From: Dysgonamonadaceae bacterium | GTDB lineage: Bacteria > Bacteroidota > Bacteroidia > Bacteroidales > Azobacteroidaceae | DNA: 48,965 bases | Assembly (NCBI GenBank): GCA_031272085.1 | Contig: JAISUN010000016.1 | Coordinates: 1-48,965 of the forward strand | Reading direction: 5' to 3' | Part shown: piece by piece, positions 26,548-36,050 of the stretch | Layout: every line of letters begins with the position of its first letter | Numbering within the stretch: position 1 is the first letter of the stretch | Notes under the pieces: generated by a model | Database searches by the model: none | What the model was told of the DNA's origin: nothing | The model's input: the letters and a program-made list of their open reading frames with translations, nothing else | Translations under genes and position numbers: made by a program

Positions 26548-29538
26548 ATGAAAAAACTATTATTAAAAATTGTAATGAGTATGTGCATCTTTTGCGCTTC
26601 GGCAATTTTGCTGAATGTGCAAGCACAGAGTAGAGTTACTGTTTCCGGCGTAGTTTCCGACGCTTCGGGGCCGATAGTCGGCGCGAGCGTAGTAGAAAAA
26701 GGCACTACGAATGGGATAACGACTAACGTAGATGGGCAATACACGCTCACCGTGGCTCCCGCCGGAACGCTTGTTGTAAGTTTTCTCGGCTACCGCGAGC
26801 AGGAAATTCCTGTCGAAGGCCGCAGCGTAATCAACATCGAATTGGTTGAAGACGCCCAGGCATTGCAGGAAGTGGTCGTTATCGGCTATGGAACCTTGGA
26901 CAAGAAACAGGTAACAAGTTCCATCACTTCGCTCAAAGCGAGCGACTTGCCCACCGGAGTCGGTGGCGCTTCCATCGCTAACGCGATGAAAGGCAAGGTT
27001 AATAACCTTGCGATTTCCGAAACGGCGTCGCCAAACTCCGGCCTGACCTTGCAGTTGCGCGGTATGGCTTCGGTAAATACCTCGGCCGCTCCCTTAGTTG
27101 TTATCGACGGTATGCCCGGCGGCGACATCCGCTCGGTTGCGCAGGAAGACATCCAGAGTATCGACTTCCTGAAAGACGCATCGGCAGGCGCAATATATGG
27201 TACCCGCGCTAATGGCGGCGTAATCCTGATTACGACCAAACAGGCGAAAGACGGCAAAATGCGGTTGAGTTACACCGGCGAAGTTATGTCGAAATCGGCT
27301 TTCGGCGAGCCTCGTGTAATGAACGCAAAAGAATTTATCAGCAATGTTGCCGACGCAACCAACTACGGCGGCGACGTGGATTGGTGGGATGCCGCTCTGA
27401 CCGATAATCCTACTTCGCAACGCCACGTATTGACAATGCAGGGCGGTTCGCAGGATGCAAAAATCTATTCAACCGTAATGTATGAAGACAATCGCGGCGT
27501 AATGCTCTACGATACCCGTCAGGATGTCGGCGGACGCATCAACGGCCAATTCCGCGTACTCGACGGCTGGTTGGAAATCAATCCCCGCGTTTCCTACCGT
27601 CAGGCTCACCGCTTCGGTCAGGCTAATCCTTCGTGGAATATTATAGGGGACGCGCCTCCCCAGTTGCCGGGAGTTCCGGTGTTCTACAATCCTACCCGCG
27701 ACCCCAACGACCCGACAAAATGGGATACTTCAAACCCGATGGACCCGCAAAACCCGATTACCGACGGAGCGCAGGTTACCAATCAAGGTCTGGAAAAATG
27801 GTTCAGCCCTACTGCGGAAGGGGTTGTCCATATCAAACCGATAGAAGGCCTGACTTACCATCACACACTCGGTTACGAAAACCACCAATATGAATGGCAA
27901 TATTATGCTCCTTCTACCGTAAAGCAAACAGAATGGCAAAACCGCGGCGGAAAAGGCACCGGATATATGCAGTTCAATAAATGGGAAAATTTCAATACCG
28001 ACGGTTATTTCAGTTATATCCGCCAGTTCGGCGATTCGCATTATTTGAACGCAGTTGCCGGTTTCAACTATAACGAAAACAACGCCGAAGGTTTTGCGGT
28101 TAAAAACCTGAATTTTCCCGTTGACGGAGTGAAAATGTGGGACATAGGCAGCGGCGAAAACCTGAACAACCCGCTCGTTTCCGACGGAAACCTGCAAGCA
28201 AAAATGGCGTCGAGCAAAAGCGCAACCGAACGCATCATGGCATATTTTGTCCGCGCAAACTATTCTTATAAAGATACTTATTTAGCAGCAGTATCCCTGC
28301 GCCGCGAAGGTTCCTCGAAATTTTGGGGCGACAACAAATGGGGTAATTTTTACAGTGTATCGGGCGGTTGGCGCATTTCCAACGAATATTTCTGGGACAA
28401 CATCAAGCCAATCGTGAATGACTTTAAAATCCGCGCTTCCTACGGCGAAACCGGAAATGCCGGCTTCAACGCAAACTATGCAGCCATAATGTACAGCAGC
28501 AGCGGATACTGGGTAATGCCGGACGGCTCGTGGGCGCAAACTTACGGACAGGCGCAAAACGTAAATAACGACCTGAAATGGGAAGAAAAACACGAATGGA
28601 ACGTGGGCTTGGACTTTGAACTGCTCAACAGGCGTTTCTTCGGAAAATTCGACCTTTACAGCCGCAAAACTGTGGGCCTGATTTATTCGGTAAACGTGCC
28701 GGTTCCGCCTTATACGCTTGCCACAATGTACAAAAATATAGGCGACCTGTCGAATAAAGGCTGGGAAATCGAACTTGGCGGCGAAATTTACTCCAACCGC
28801 AATTTCTCGTACAGCACAAAACTCAATTTGAGCCACAATTTCACAAAAATCGGAAAAATGGCCGATGCCGACCAGAAAGTATATGCAGGCTACATCGGAC
28901 GCGCAGGCAATGTGCACATGATTGAACAGGGCGCCGTTGTAGGCTCGTTCTATCTCTACAAATATGCCGGCCTGACTTCTAACGGCGAATTTCAGGCAAT
29001 TGGAGCCGACGGAAGCGTCATTGTACCGGAAGTTGACGGAAAAAACCTTGCCGACAAACAGTTTATCGGCAACTATCAGCCGCAGGTTCAGGCCGGTTGG
29101 ACGCACAATCTGACATGGAAAAACTGGGCTTTGGACATTACGCTCACAAGTTGGATTAAATTCGATATTTATAATCAGTTGGAACACGAATACGGAACCC
29201 TCAACGGAATCCCCGGCAGCAACCGCAACTACCTGTTGAGCGCCTACACCACGCACAAAGATATGAAAGGCCAAACTCTGGAATGTGATTATTTCCTCGA
29301 AGACGGAACATTCCTCAAAATCCAGAATGCGCAACTTTCTTATACTTTGAATACAAAGAAGATATTGCCTTTGCTCGAAAGCGCCCGTTTCTACCTCACA
29401 GGAAACAACCTCTATACCTTCACCGGTTACAGCGGACTTAATCCCGAAGTCGATATTACCGGCTGGGGAGGCGGCATCGAAAGCGTTGTTTATCCTCAAA
29501 CCCGTACTTTCGCATTCGGCGTTCAATTAAACTTTTAA
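26548..29538 (+). CDS. SusC/RagA-type TonB-dependent transporter (SusC3)
   Basis: A 996-residue transporter of the usual SusC layout: signal peptide ending near NVQAQ, CarboxypepD_reg-like domain (about 30-105, VSGVVSDASGPIVGASVVEK), TonB-box region LQEVVVIGYGTLDKK, plug (about 115-235; VVIDGMPGGDI, FLKDASAGAIYGTRANG) and barrel ending AFGVQLNF. Unlike SusC1 it has no STN domain. It is only distantly similar to SusC1 and SusC2, so it is not a recent local duplicate. The gene begins 27 nt after the M64 gene and pairs with SusD3, consistent with one long transcript. Import of a distinct oligosaccharide or glycopeptide released at the surface is plausible. Confidence 0.95.
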   Translation: MKKLLLKIVMSMCIFCASAILLNVQAQSRVTVSGVVSDASGPIVGASVVEKGTTNGITTNVDGQYTLTVAPAGTLVVSFLGYREQEIPVEGRSVINIELVEDAQALQEVVVIGYGTLDKKQVTSSITSLKASDLPTGVGGASIANAMKGKVNNLAISETASPNSGLTLQLRGMASVNTSAAPLVVIDGMPGGDIRSVAQEDIQSIDFLKDASAGAIYGTRANGGVILITTKQAKDGKMRLSYTGEVMSKSAFGEPRVMNAKEFISNVADATNYGGDVDWWDAALTDNPTSQRHVLTMQGGSQDAKIYSTVMYEDNRGVMLYDTRQDVGGRINGQFRVLDGWLEINPRVSYRQAHRFGQANPSWNIIGDAPPQLPGVPVFYNPTRDPNDPTKWDTSNPMDPQNPITDGAQVTNQGLEKWFSPTAEGVVHIKPIEGLTYHHTLGYENHQYEWQYYAPSTVKQTEWQNRGGKGTGYMQFNKWENFNTDGYFSYIRQFGDSHYLNAVAGFNYNENNAEGFAVKNLNFPVDGVKMWDIGSGENLNNPLVSDGNLQAKMASSKSATERIMAYFVRANYSYKDTYLAAVSLRREGSSKFWGDNKWGNFYSVSGGWRISNEYFWDNIKPIVNDFKIRASYGETGNAGFNANYAAIMYSSSGYWVMPDGSWAQTYGQAQNVNNDLKWEEKHEWNVGLDFELLNRRFFGKFDLYSRKTVGLIYSVNVPVPPYTLATMYKNIGDLSNKGWEIELGGEIYSNRNFSYSTKLNLSHNFTKIGKMADADQKVYAGYIGRAGNVHMIEQGAVVGSFYLYKYAGLTSNGEFQAIGADGSVIVPEVDGKNLADKQFIGNYQPQVQAGWTHNLTWKNWALDITLTSWIKFDIYNQLEHEYGTLNGIPGSNRNYLLSAYTTHKDMKGQTLECDYFLEDGTFLKIQNAQLSYTLNTKKILPLLESARFYLTGNNLYTFTGYSGLNPEVDITGWGGGIESVVYPQTRTFAFGVQLNF

Positions 29539-29551
29539 ATAATTTTTGATT

Positions 29552-31300
29552 ATGAAAAGAACTATAATATTATTAATTGCCGCTGTCGCTTTGGCAAAAA
29601 CTTTCCAGAGTTGCAGCGTAGAGCCTACCTATTATTCTACGGTAGAACCCAGCACTTTTTATTCCAGCGAAGAGAAAGTGTATCAGCGTTTTACAAACGC
29701 TTTCCAATATTGGACTACAATGTACAACTATTCGCCTATATGGGGCTCGTTTACAAGCACTTCCGGCCTTTCGACCGACGAGTTTGTAATGCCTAACCGT
29801 AATGGCGACTGGTACGACGACGGGTATTACCTCGACCACTACAACCACAAATTCTCGCCTGCTTGGAACGGCGAATGGTATTACTACTGGCAAGGCTTTA
29901 CGCGCGGAACGGCGGAAGTTTTCGACGTGCTTGACGATATAGAAAAGAACGTCGATTTTGAAGCGCTCGGAATGTCCGAAAGTATCCGCGAATCGCTGCT
30001 CAACCAGTTGAACGTACTTGTGGCATACTACTACCTTATGGGACTTGACGCTTTCGGCGGCGTGCCTCTCTACACTTCAAAACAGGATGCAATCGACGAA
30101 TTGAAAGGACGCGCAACCGCACAGGAAACATTCGACTACGTAGAAACGCTTCTAAAAGAGGCTATTCCTTTGCTTCCTCCCAAAGTGGCAGGCGCTCCCG
30201 AAGACGGTTACATCACGCAGGGAACGGCCGCGGCTCTGCTTGCTCGCCTGTATTTCAACGCCGAACCCTACATTGGGAAAACAATGTGGTCGGAATGTGC
30301 CGATATTTGCACCAAGATTATTAACGGCGACTACGGCTATTACCGCTTGGCAACAAGATTTCAGGATATTTTCGGCTACAACAATTCCACCTGTCCCGAA
30401 ATTATGTGGACTGTGCCGAGCCAGACCGGAAAACTCGAACTCGACGGCGGTTCGTTGCCATGGGGCGCACATTACAGCACATGGCAATACCTCGATAATC
30501 CAAACTTTATGTCGTGGAACGGATATTGCCTCACGCCTTCGCAGGATATTAACGGCAAACATTACAAAAATGAAGCCGGAAATCTGGGCGGGCCTTTCAA
30601 ACTCGGCTGTCCTTATGACAAGTTTGAAGATACCGACTTGCGCAAAAAGAATTACATATATCTTGGCAGCGGCGAGTACGAAGGAATGTTCATCGCAGGC
30701 AAAATGCTGAATACAAAAACCGGCGTAGCAGCGCTTTACGACGGCAGCCGCGAATATACCGAAGGCGATACCGTTTATATGGTTGACCAGATTGCGCAAC
30801 TTTGCCCGACAAAAGTGTATTCCAACGGTCGCAAAGAAGGCGCTCTTTATGCGGAAGAAAATTCCGGCGTGAGAATCGTGAAATTTACGCCGATTCCCAA
30901 TGGAGCCGACAATACTATGTATTACGACGCCGATATTCCAGTTATCCGCCTGACCGAAATTGTGTATATGCTGGCCGAATGTAAATATAATCTCGGCGAC
31001 AAGGCTACGGCTGCAAATCTGATAAATTCGGTACGCGCCCGCTACTTTACCGACGGCGACCCGAATCCGGTTACGGCAGCCAATCTCGATAAATACCGTT
31101 TGGCCGACGAATGGCTGATTGAATTTATCGGCGAAGGCCGCCGTCGCACCGACCTCGTCCGCTGGGGAATGTACACTACCGAATCGTGGTGGGATCATCC
31201 GGCCGACGGCCCCGGCAAAGAGTACCTCAACCGTTTGCCGATAACTATAAGTATGTTGGAGGCAAACCCGAAATTGGAGCAAAATCCGGGATACAATTAA
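29552..31300 (+). CDS. SusD/RagB-type lipoprotein (SusD3)
   Basis: A 582-residue SusD-family lipoprotein. The frame is open from a TTG at 29546, but the ATG at 29552 gives the proper signal peptide MKRTIILLIAAVALAKTF with lipobox FQSC. The SusD core is recognisable: VLVAYYYLMGLDAFGGVPLY, TQGTAAALLARLYFNAEPYI, and the C-terminal RLTEIVYMLAECKYNLGDKA with IEFIGEGRRRTDLVRWGMY. It belongs to a different SusD branch from SusD1 and SusD2, which share the NRDPRFY segment absent here. Its gene starts 13 nt after the SusC3 stop and ends the PUL core transcript, before a GC-rich hairpin. Confidence 0.94.
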   Translation: MKRTIILLIAAVALAKTFQSCSVEPTYYSTVEPSTFYSSEEKVYQRFTNAFQYWTTMYNYSPIWGSFTSTSGLSTDEFVMPNRNGDWYDDGYYLDHYNHKFSPAWNGEWYYYWQGFTRGTAEVFDVLDDIEKNVDFEALGMSESIRESLLNQLNVLVAYYYLMGLDAFGGVPLYTSKQDAIDELKGRATAQETFDYVETLLKEAIPLLPPKVAGAPEDGYITQGTAAALLARLYFNAEPYIGKTMWSECADICTKIINGDYGYYRLATRFQDIFGYNNSTCPEIMWTVPSQTGKLELDGGSLPWGAHYSTWQYLDNPNFMSWNGYCLTPSQDINGKHYKNEAGNLGGPFKLGCPYDKFEDTDLRKKNYIYLGSGEYEGMFIAGKMLNTKTGVAALYDGSREYTEGDTVYMVDQIAQLCPTKVYSNGRKEGALYAEENSGVRIVKFTPIPNGADNTMYYDADIPVIRLTEIVYMLAECKYNLGDKATAANLINSVRARYFTDGDPNPVTAANLDKYRLADEWLIEFIGEGRRRTDLVRWGMYTTESWWDHPADGPGKEYLNRLPITISMLEANPKLEQNPGYN

Positions 31301-31328
31301 TGTGTTAGCATTTTTGCTTTAACCGTTT

Positions 31329-31369
31329 CGCCGCCTCAATCGCCTGAATGTAAGGCGCTTGGGGCGGCG
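31329..31369 (+). terminator. GC-rich hairpin after SusD3, probable terminator or attenuator
   Basis: Two 17-nt arms (31329-31345 and 31353-31369) pair with one mismatch and one G-T pair around a 7-nt loop. The outer seven pairs are all G or C (CGCCGCC/GGCGGCG). It begins 29 nt after the SusD3 stop. The downstream T run is short (TTTGGTT), so it may be an incomplete terminator that stabilises the SusD3 mRNA end or allows partial read-through into the GH operon. Confidence 0.65.
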
Positions 31370-31405
31370 TTTGGTTAATGAATTTATTAATCTCAATTTT
31401 TTTGA

Positions 31406-31428
31406 ATTTTCCCGCTGATTTTCCCGCT
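31406..31428 (+). promoter_or_regulatory. Tandem direct repeat next to the GH operon promoter, candidate activator site
   Basis: ATTTTCCCGCT occurs twice with a 12-bp period (31406-31416 and 31418-31428), ending 6 bp before the predicted -33 element. A direct repeat about one helical turn apart, just upstream of -33, is the usual geometry of an activator binding site. The bound protein is unknown. Confidence 0.45.
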
Positions 31429-31434
31429 CAAAAA

Positions 31435-31466
31435 TTTGCCGGTTTCAAGAAATTATTGTAAATTCG
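31435..31466 (+). promoter_or_regulatory. Promoter of the glycosidase operon
   Basis: TTTG (31435-31438) is followed after 20 nt by TAAATTCG (31459-31466), one base off the TAnnTTTG consensus. A perfect TATTTTTG lies at 31472-31479 but has no -33 partner at the usual distance. Either would start transcription about 15-30 nt before the ATG at 31499. Confidence 0.5.
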
Positions 31467-31498
31467 TAGCGTATTTTTGAATTTTCACATAAACCATT

Positions 31499-33436
31499 AT
31501 GAATAAATATTTTAAATCCTTACTGCCGATTTTGGCCGCCATTATCGCCTCGTGCGCACAAAATGCTGAAATAGACAAGGTTACGGCTCAACGTAATTAC
31601 GAATCCATGCAGCGTTCGATAGCGCAGGGCTGGAATACCTGGGATACCCGTTCCGTCCTGCGGCACGTGCTGCTTCCCTGCGGCGCGGCCATCGACCTCA
31701 ATCTCGCTTCGGCCGACGGAAAACGTGAAAGCCGCTTTTTTATCGGCAACCGCGCCGAAGGCGCTCCCAGAATGCGTCCGGGCGCACATTCCTACGACGG
31801 CTATTATACCGACGTTACCGCCGAATGGAACGGCCTCGTCCTCCGCGTGGAAAGCGCCGCCGACAGCCTGAAAAACATCATTATCATCACTCCGCAGCAA
31901 GGTTCCGCCCGCGGCGGAAAGGTAATTGTTTCTGCCCTAACGCTTTGGGACAGGGCAACTTGGGCTGAAACCAAGGATGACCGCTTCATTTTCAAAACAA
32001 TGATGGATTCTACCCTGAAAATTGTCGGCAAAGTTTCCGGAAAAATCATTGGAAGCAAGCGCGATGAGTTTGTTTTATCGGCTGATAATGAGATAATTAT
32101 AGTTTGCAATAGGGTAGGGGATGAAAATATTTCAGCCGAAGAAGCCCGCGCTTTTGTGGACAAACATTACAACAGTTTTGTGAACAAAAACCGCGAAAAA
32201 TACGGCGATTGCTACGACGAATACAATGCTATGCAAAACGTTCTGGGCTGGGATAATATTTTCGACCCCACTATCCGCCGCGTCATTACGCCCGTTTCCC
32301 GTATCTGGAACGTGGGTTGGAGCAACAGTCCCGAACTGGGCGGCTTTGTCCTTTTCTGCTGGGATACCTATTTTGCTTCGATGATGCTTTCCACTGATAA
32401 TAAGGAACTTGCTTATGCCAATGCGGTAGAAATCACCCGCGGGATTACCGAACAGGGCTTCGTGCCGAATTTTTATACCGAAAGCGATTACAAGTCGCGC
32501 GACCGCTCGCAACCGCCTGTTGGGACGCTCGCCGTCTGGAATATTTACCGGAAATACGGCGAAAAATGGTTTCTCGAACTGCTTTACGGCGACCTTTTGC
32601 GTTGGAACCGCTGGTGGGACGCCAACCGCCGTACCGACGGCCTGCTCTGCTGGGGCAGCGCTCCCTTTGAGCCGATTACTTACCGCTGGTGGGAGTTCGA
32701 CGGCGTGAACGAAACCGAAGGCGGAGCCTTGGAATCAGGCCTCGACAATTCGCAGATGTACGACAGTATTCCTTTCAATAAAGAAACACATCAACAGATG
32801 CTTAACGACGTGGGATTGAGCAGTTTATACATTATGGACTGCAACCTGCTCGCCAAGATTGCCGACGAACTCGGCCAAAAATCCGACGCTGCCGAACTGC
32901 GCAAAAGAGGCGGCGAATATGCCGAAAATCTGAAAAAACTTTGGGACGGAAATCGCAGTTTTTATTATAATAAACGGACTGATACAAAGGAGTTTAGCGA
33001 CCGTATTTCGCCGACGAATTTTTATCCGCTTTTGGCTAATGTTCCGACCGTCGAGCAGGCCGAGGCGATGCTGCAAAAACACCTGCTCAATCCCGAAGAA
33101 TTTTGGGGCGACTGGGTAATCCCCGCTACTCCCCGCAACGACCCCGCTTTTGCCGACAATACTTATTGGCGCGGAAGAATTTGGGCGCCGCTTAACTTCT
33201 TGGTTTATATGGGAATACGCAATTACGACGCTCCGGCTGTTAATGAAGTGCGCGGCCAGTTAGCCGAAAAATCCCGTGATTTGCTGTTAAAATCATGGCT
33301 GACAGATGGTTATGTCTTTGAGAACTACAACTCGACCACAGGTCAGGGCGACGACGTGCGTAACAGCGATAAATTCTACCACTGGGGCGCATTGCTCGGC
33401 TTTATCAACCTGATTGAAAAAGGATTTTATTATTAG
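31499..33436 (+). CDS. GH63/MGH1-like (alpha/alpha)6-barrel glycosidase lipoprotein
   Basis: A 645-residue lipoprotein (lipobox IASC, Cys19). An N-terminal beta-rich part (about 40-210) precedes an (alpha/alpha)6 barrel. Motifs fit clan GH-G enzymes (GH63 and the related MGH1-like group): GFVLFCWDTYFASMML, GGALESGLDNSQMYD with D416 as probable acid, and FWGDWVIPATPRNDPAF with YWRGRIWAPLNFLVY near the end. Family members act on alpha-linked glucose, mannose or related residues, often as inverting exo-enzymes. In PULs such proteins accompany enzymes for branched plant or microbial glycans. First gene of the second operon; GH31 follows 46 nt later across a heptanucleotide array. The family call is good; the specific linkage is unknown. 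Confidence 0.8.
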   Translation: MNKYFKSLLPILAAIIASCAQNAEIDKVTAQRNYESMQRSIAQGWNTWDTRSVLRHVLLPCGAAIDLNLASADGKRESRFFIGNRAEGAPRMRPGAHSYDGYYTDVTAEWNGLVLRVESAADSLKNIIIITPQQGSARGGKVIVSALTLWDRATWAETKDDRFIFKTMMDSTLKIVGKVSGKIIGSKRDEFVLSADNEIIIVCNRVGDENISAEEARAFVDKHYNSFVNKNREKYGDCYDEYNAMQNVLGWDNIFDPTIRRVITPVSRIWNVGWSNSPELGGFVLFCWDTYFASMMLSTDNKELAYANAVEITRGITEQGFVPNFYTESDYKSRDRSQPPVGTLAVWNIYRKYGEKWFLELLYGDLLRWNRWWDANRRTDGLLCWGSAPFEPITYRWWEFDGVNETEGGALESGLDNSQMYDSIPFNKETHQQMLNDVGLSSLYIMDCNLLAKIADELGQKSDAAELRKRGGEYAENLKKLWDGNRSFYYNKRTDTKEFSDRISPTNFYPLLANVPTVEQAEAMLQKHLLNPEEFWGDWVIPATPRNDPAFADNTYWRGRIWAPLNFLVYMGIRNYDAPAVNEVRGQLAEKSRDLLLKSWLTDGYVFENYNSTTGQGDDVRNSDKFYHWGALLGFINLIEKGFYY

Positions 33437-33469
33437 TTAGTAGTTTTTAGTTAATAGTTAGTAGTTTTT
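33435..33469 (+). repeat. Five 7-bp units (AGTTNNN) before GH31
   Basis: AGTTAGT, AGTTTTT, AGTTAAT, AGTTAGT and AGTTTTT run head to tail from the stop codon of the GH63-like gene to 13 bp before the GH31 ATG. They fill nearly the whole intergenic gap, so a change in copy number would alter the GH31 leader. Confidence 0.7.
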
Positions 33470-33482
33470 TTAATATATAAAA

Positions 33483-36050
33483 ATGGAAAGTTTATTTAGA
33501 AAGCGTCTGCTGATGCTTGTTTTGATGATTTCATCCTGCCTTGCCGGATTTTCGCAGCAAGGCCGCTCAAATATTGCGTGGAGTGGCGAAAATGTCCGCT
33601 TTACGGTAATTACCGATGGCGTAATCCGTTTGGAATATTCGCCCGACGGCAAATTTGTTGATAATAAATCGTTTGTGGCCGTCAATCGCGAATATCCGGC
33701 CGTTGATTTCAAGGTAAAAACTTCCGGTTCGCAAATCGAAATTTCTACCTCGAAAATGACGTTGAAATACAAGAAAAACAGCGGCCGATTTACAGCAGAT
33801 AATCTTGTAATTACTTCAAACAAAGGCCTTTTGCCATTTGTCTGGAAACCCGGAATGAAGCAGAAAAACAACCTGAAAGGCACCTACCGCACGCTCGACG
33901 AATACGACGGCGACCAGTATGCTTCCCCCGAATATCTGCGCCCCGGCGAATCGCCCACAATGCCCATCGAAGACGGCCTTTTGGCGACCGACGGCTGGAC
34001 GCTTATCGACGATTCGCAAAATTTCCTGTTCGACAATTCGGAATGGCCCTGGGTTGAAACCCGCTCCGGCAGCGACGTGCAAGACTGGTATTTTATGGCT
34101 TACGGCCGCGATTATAAAGCCGCATTGAAAGATTTTACCGTTTTTGCCGGCAAAGTTCCCCTGCCGCCACGTTACGCTTTCGGATACTGGTGGTCGCGCT
34201 ACTGGTGCTATACCGACAACGAATTTCGCGATTTGCTCGGCAAATTCCACGCTTACAATATCCCGCTCGACGTGCTGGTTGTGGATATGGACTGGCATTA
34301 TACCGACCCCGGAAAAGGCGGCTGGACGGGCTACACTTGGAACCGCCGGCTGTTCCCAAATCCCGACGAATTTCTTAAATTCCTGAAAAATAATGATTTA
34401 CAGATAACGCTCAACCTTCATCCTGCCGACGGAGTAGCGTGGTTCGAACAACAATATCCCGAAATGGCAAAATGGGTGGGCGCAAATCCCGACCCTGCGG
34501 CAAAGGATACTATCCCGTATCTTGGCTCAAATAAGCGGTTTATGAGCGGATGGTTTAATACTGTCCTGCGTCCGCTCGAAAAAATGGGAGTTGATTTTTG
34601 GTGGCTCGACTGGCAGCAACGCCTCGACGACGACAGCATCAAAGGTTTGAGCAATACTTGGTGGATTAACTACGCCACATTCAGCGATATGGAGCGCAAC
34701 CGCGATACCCGTCCGATGCTTTACCACCGCTGGGGCGGACTTGGAAACCACCGCTATCAGATTGGTTTTTCAGGCGACGCCGTGATTTCGTGGAATTCGC
34801 TCGATTTCCAGCCTTATTTCAATTCTACCGCTTCCAACGTGCTTTACGGCTATTGGAGCCACGACCTCGGCGGACATTACGGCGCAAATGCGGCAGGCGA
34901 TACCATAAATCCCGAACTTTTTGCCCGCTGGATGCAATTCGGAGCAGTAAGCCCCATAATGCGCACTCACGCCTCGAAAAGCGCAACCCTGAACAAAGAA
35001 CCCTGGATTTTCAGCCCCGAAATTTTCAACGCCCTCCGGAACTCGATTTTGGAACGCTACCAACTTGCGCCTTACATCTACGCTATGGCGCGTAAAACCT
35101 ACGACGAAGGCCTGTCGCTTTGCCGTCCGCTGTATTACGATTATCCCGAAAGTCCCGAAGCATACTCTTTCCGCAACGAATATATGTTCGGCGACGAGAT
35201 TTTAGTCGCTCCTATAACCGCGCCTTCGATAAATGGCTATTCCTCGCTCGACGTCTGGCTTCCGGCCGGCAACGACTGGTACGAATGGCACACCGGAACG
35301 CTGCTGAAAGGCGGTCAAACCGTAAAGCGCGCTTTCGCGATTGACGAATATCCGCTCTACGTCAAGGCCGGCGCTATTTTGCCCACTTACGGCGAAGTGA
35401 AAAACCTGCGCTTAAACAACGAACCGGTAATTCTTACCGTTTTTCCGGGCGGAAACGGCAGTTTCTCGTTTTACGAAGACAACGGCAACGATAAAAATTA
35501 TGCCGAAAACTACGCTGCAACGCAACTTTCCACATCCCTAACAGGCTCCGAACTGACGGTTTCTGTCGGAACGCGCCGCGGCAGTTACCCGCAAATGCCT
35601 TCAAACCGCGCTTTCAGCCTGAAAATTCTTGGTTCGGCCGCGCCTGAATCTGTGCTAATTAACGGAAAATCGGCAAATTATGCTTACGATGGCAACGAAT
35701 TGGCGCTCGTAATTGCGATTCCCGAAACGGACTGCAATATCGAAAAAACAGTCAAAATAGTCTATCCTTCCTCGATACCCGAACTCAACGACGGTTTGAA
35801 AGGCAAATTCCACCGTATCGGAAAGGCTGTCGTTGCGCTCAAATACCGCAATGCAGGCATAGTTTTGTCGGACGACCTCGGCACAATGGAATCGGCTAAC
35901 CGCGAAATTTCGTATTATCCCGAACGCCTTGCAGCAAGCGTCGAAACTTTTAACCGGCATTACGAAAATTTGCCGGAAATACTTAATAATCAGAAACTTG
36001 ACGATGAAAATCAAAAATGGTTTCTGCAATCAATAAATTGGAAAAAATGA
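33483..36050 (+). CDS. GH31 alpha-glycosidase (alpha-xylosidase/alpha-glucosidase type)
   Basis: An 855-residue secreted GH31 enzyme. The signal peptide ends near AGFSQ. An N-terminal beta-sandwich (about 30-220) leads into the barrel, where WWSRYWCYTDNEF, LVVDMDWHYTDPGKGGWTGY, the nucleophile D376 in DFWWLDWQQ and the acid/base D432 in GFSGDAVISW are all in place. The HRWGGLGNHRYQ motif precedes the acid/base. The C-terminal part (about 600-855) holds the proximal and distal beta domains (LDVWLPAGNDWYEWHTG). GH31 retaining enzymes release alpha-linked glucose, xylose or galactose. The neighbouring xylose genes make alpha-xylosidase attractive, but sequence reading alone does not settle it. 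The stop overlaps the next ATG as ATGA. Confidence 0.9.
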   Translation: MESLFRKRLLMLVLMISSCLAGFSQQGRSNIAWSGENVRFTVITDGVIRLEYSPDGKFVDNKSFVAVNREYPAVDFKVKTSGSQIEISTSKMTLKYKKNSGRFTADNLVITSNKGLLPFVWKPGMKQKNNLKGTYRTLDEYDGDQYASPEYLRPGESPTMPIEDGLLATDGWTLIDDSQNFLFDNSEWPWVETRSGSDVQDWYFMAYGRDYKAALKDFTVFAGKVPLPPRYAFGYWWSRYWCYTDNEFRDLLGKFHAYNIPLDVLVVDMDWHYTDPGKGGWTGYTWNRRLFPNPDEFLKFLKNNDLQITLNLHPADGVAWFEQQYPEMAKWVGANPDPAAKDTIPYLGSNKRFMSGWFNTVLRPLEKMGVDFWWLDWQQRLDDDSIKGLSNTWWINYATFSDMERNRDTRPMLYHRWGGLGNHRYQIGFSGDAVISWNSLDFQPYFNSTASNVLYGYWSHDLGGHYGANAAGDTINPELFARWMQFGAVSPIMRTHASKSATLNKEPWIFSPEIFNALRNSILERYQLAPYIYAMARKTYDEGLSLCRPLYYDYPESPEAYSFRNEYMFGDEILVAPITAPSINGYSSLDVWLPAGNDWYEWHTGTLLKGGQTVKRAFAIDEYPLYVKAGAILPTYGEVKNLRLNNEPVILTVFPGGNGSFSFYEDNGNDKNYAENYAATQLSTSLTGSELTVSVGTRRGSYPQMPSNRAFSLKILGSAAPESVLINGKSANYAYDGNELALVIAIPETDCNIEKTVKIVYPSSIPELNDGLKGKFHRIGKAVVALKYRNAGIVLSDDLGTMESANREISYYPERLAASVETFNRHYENLPEILNNQKLDDENQKWFLQSINWKK

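Noticed and set aside
33435-33469. Possible CRISPR-like array
   Set aside because: The period is 7 bp with no spacers and no cas genes; it is a simple tandem repeat.
36017-36046. Earlier start for GH106 copy 2
   Set aside because: The extension has no signal-peptide character, and the ATGA overlap at 36047 gives a clean start and signal peptide.
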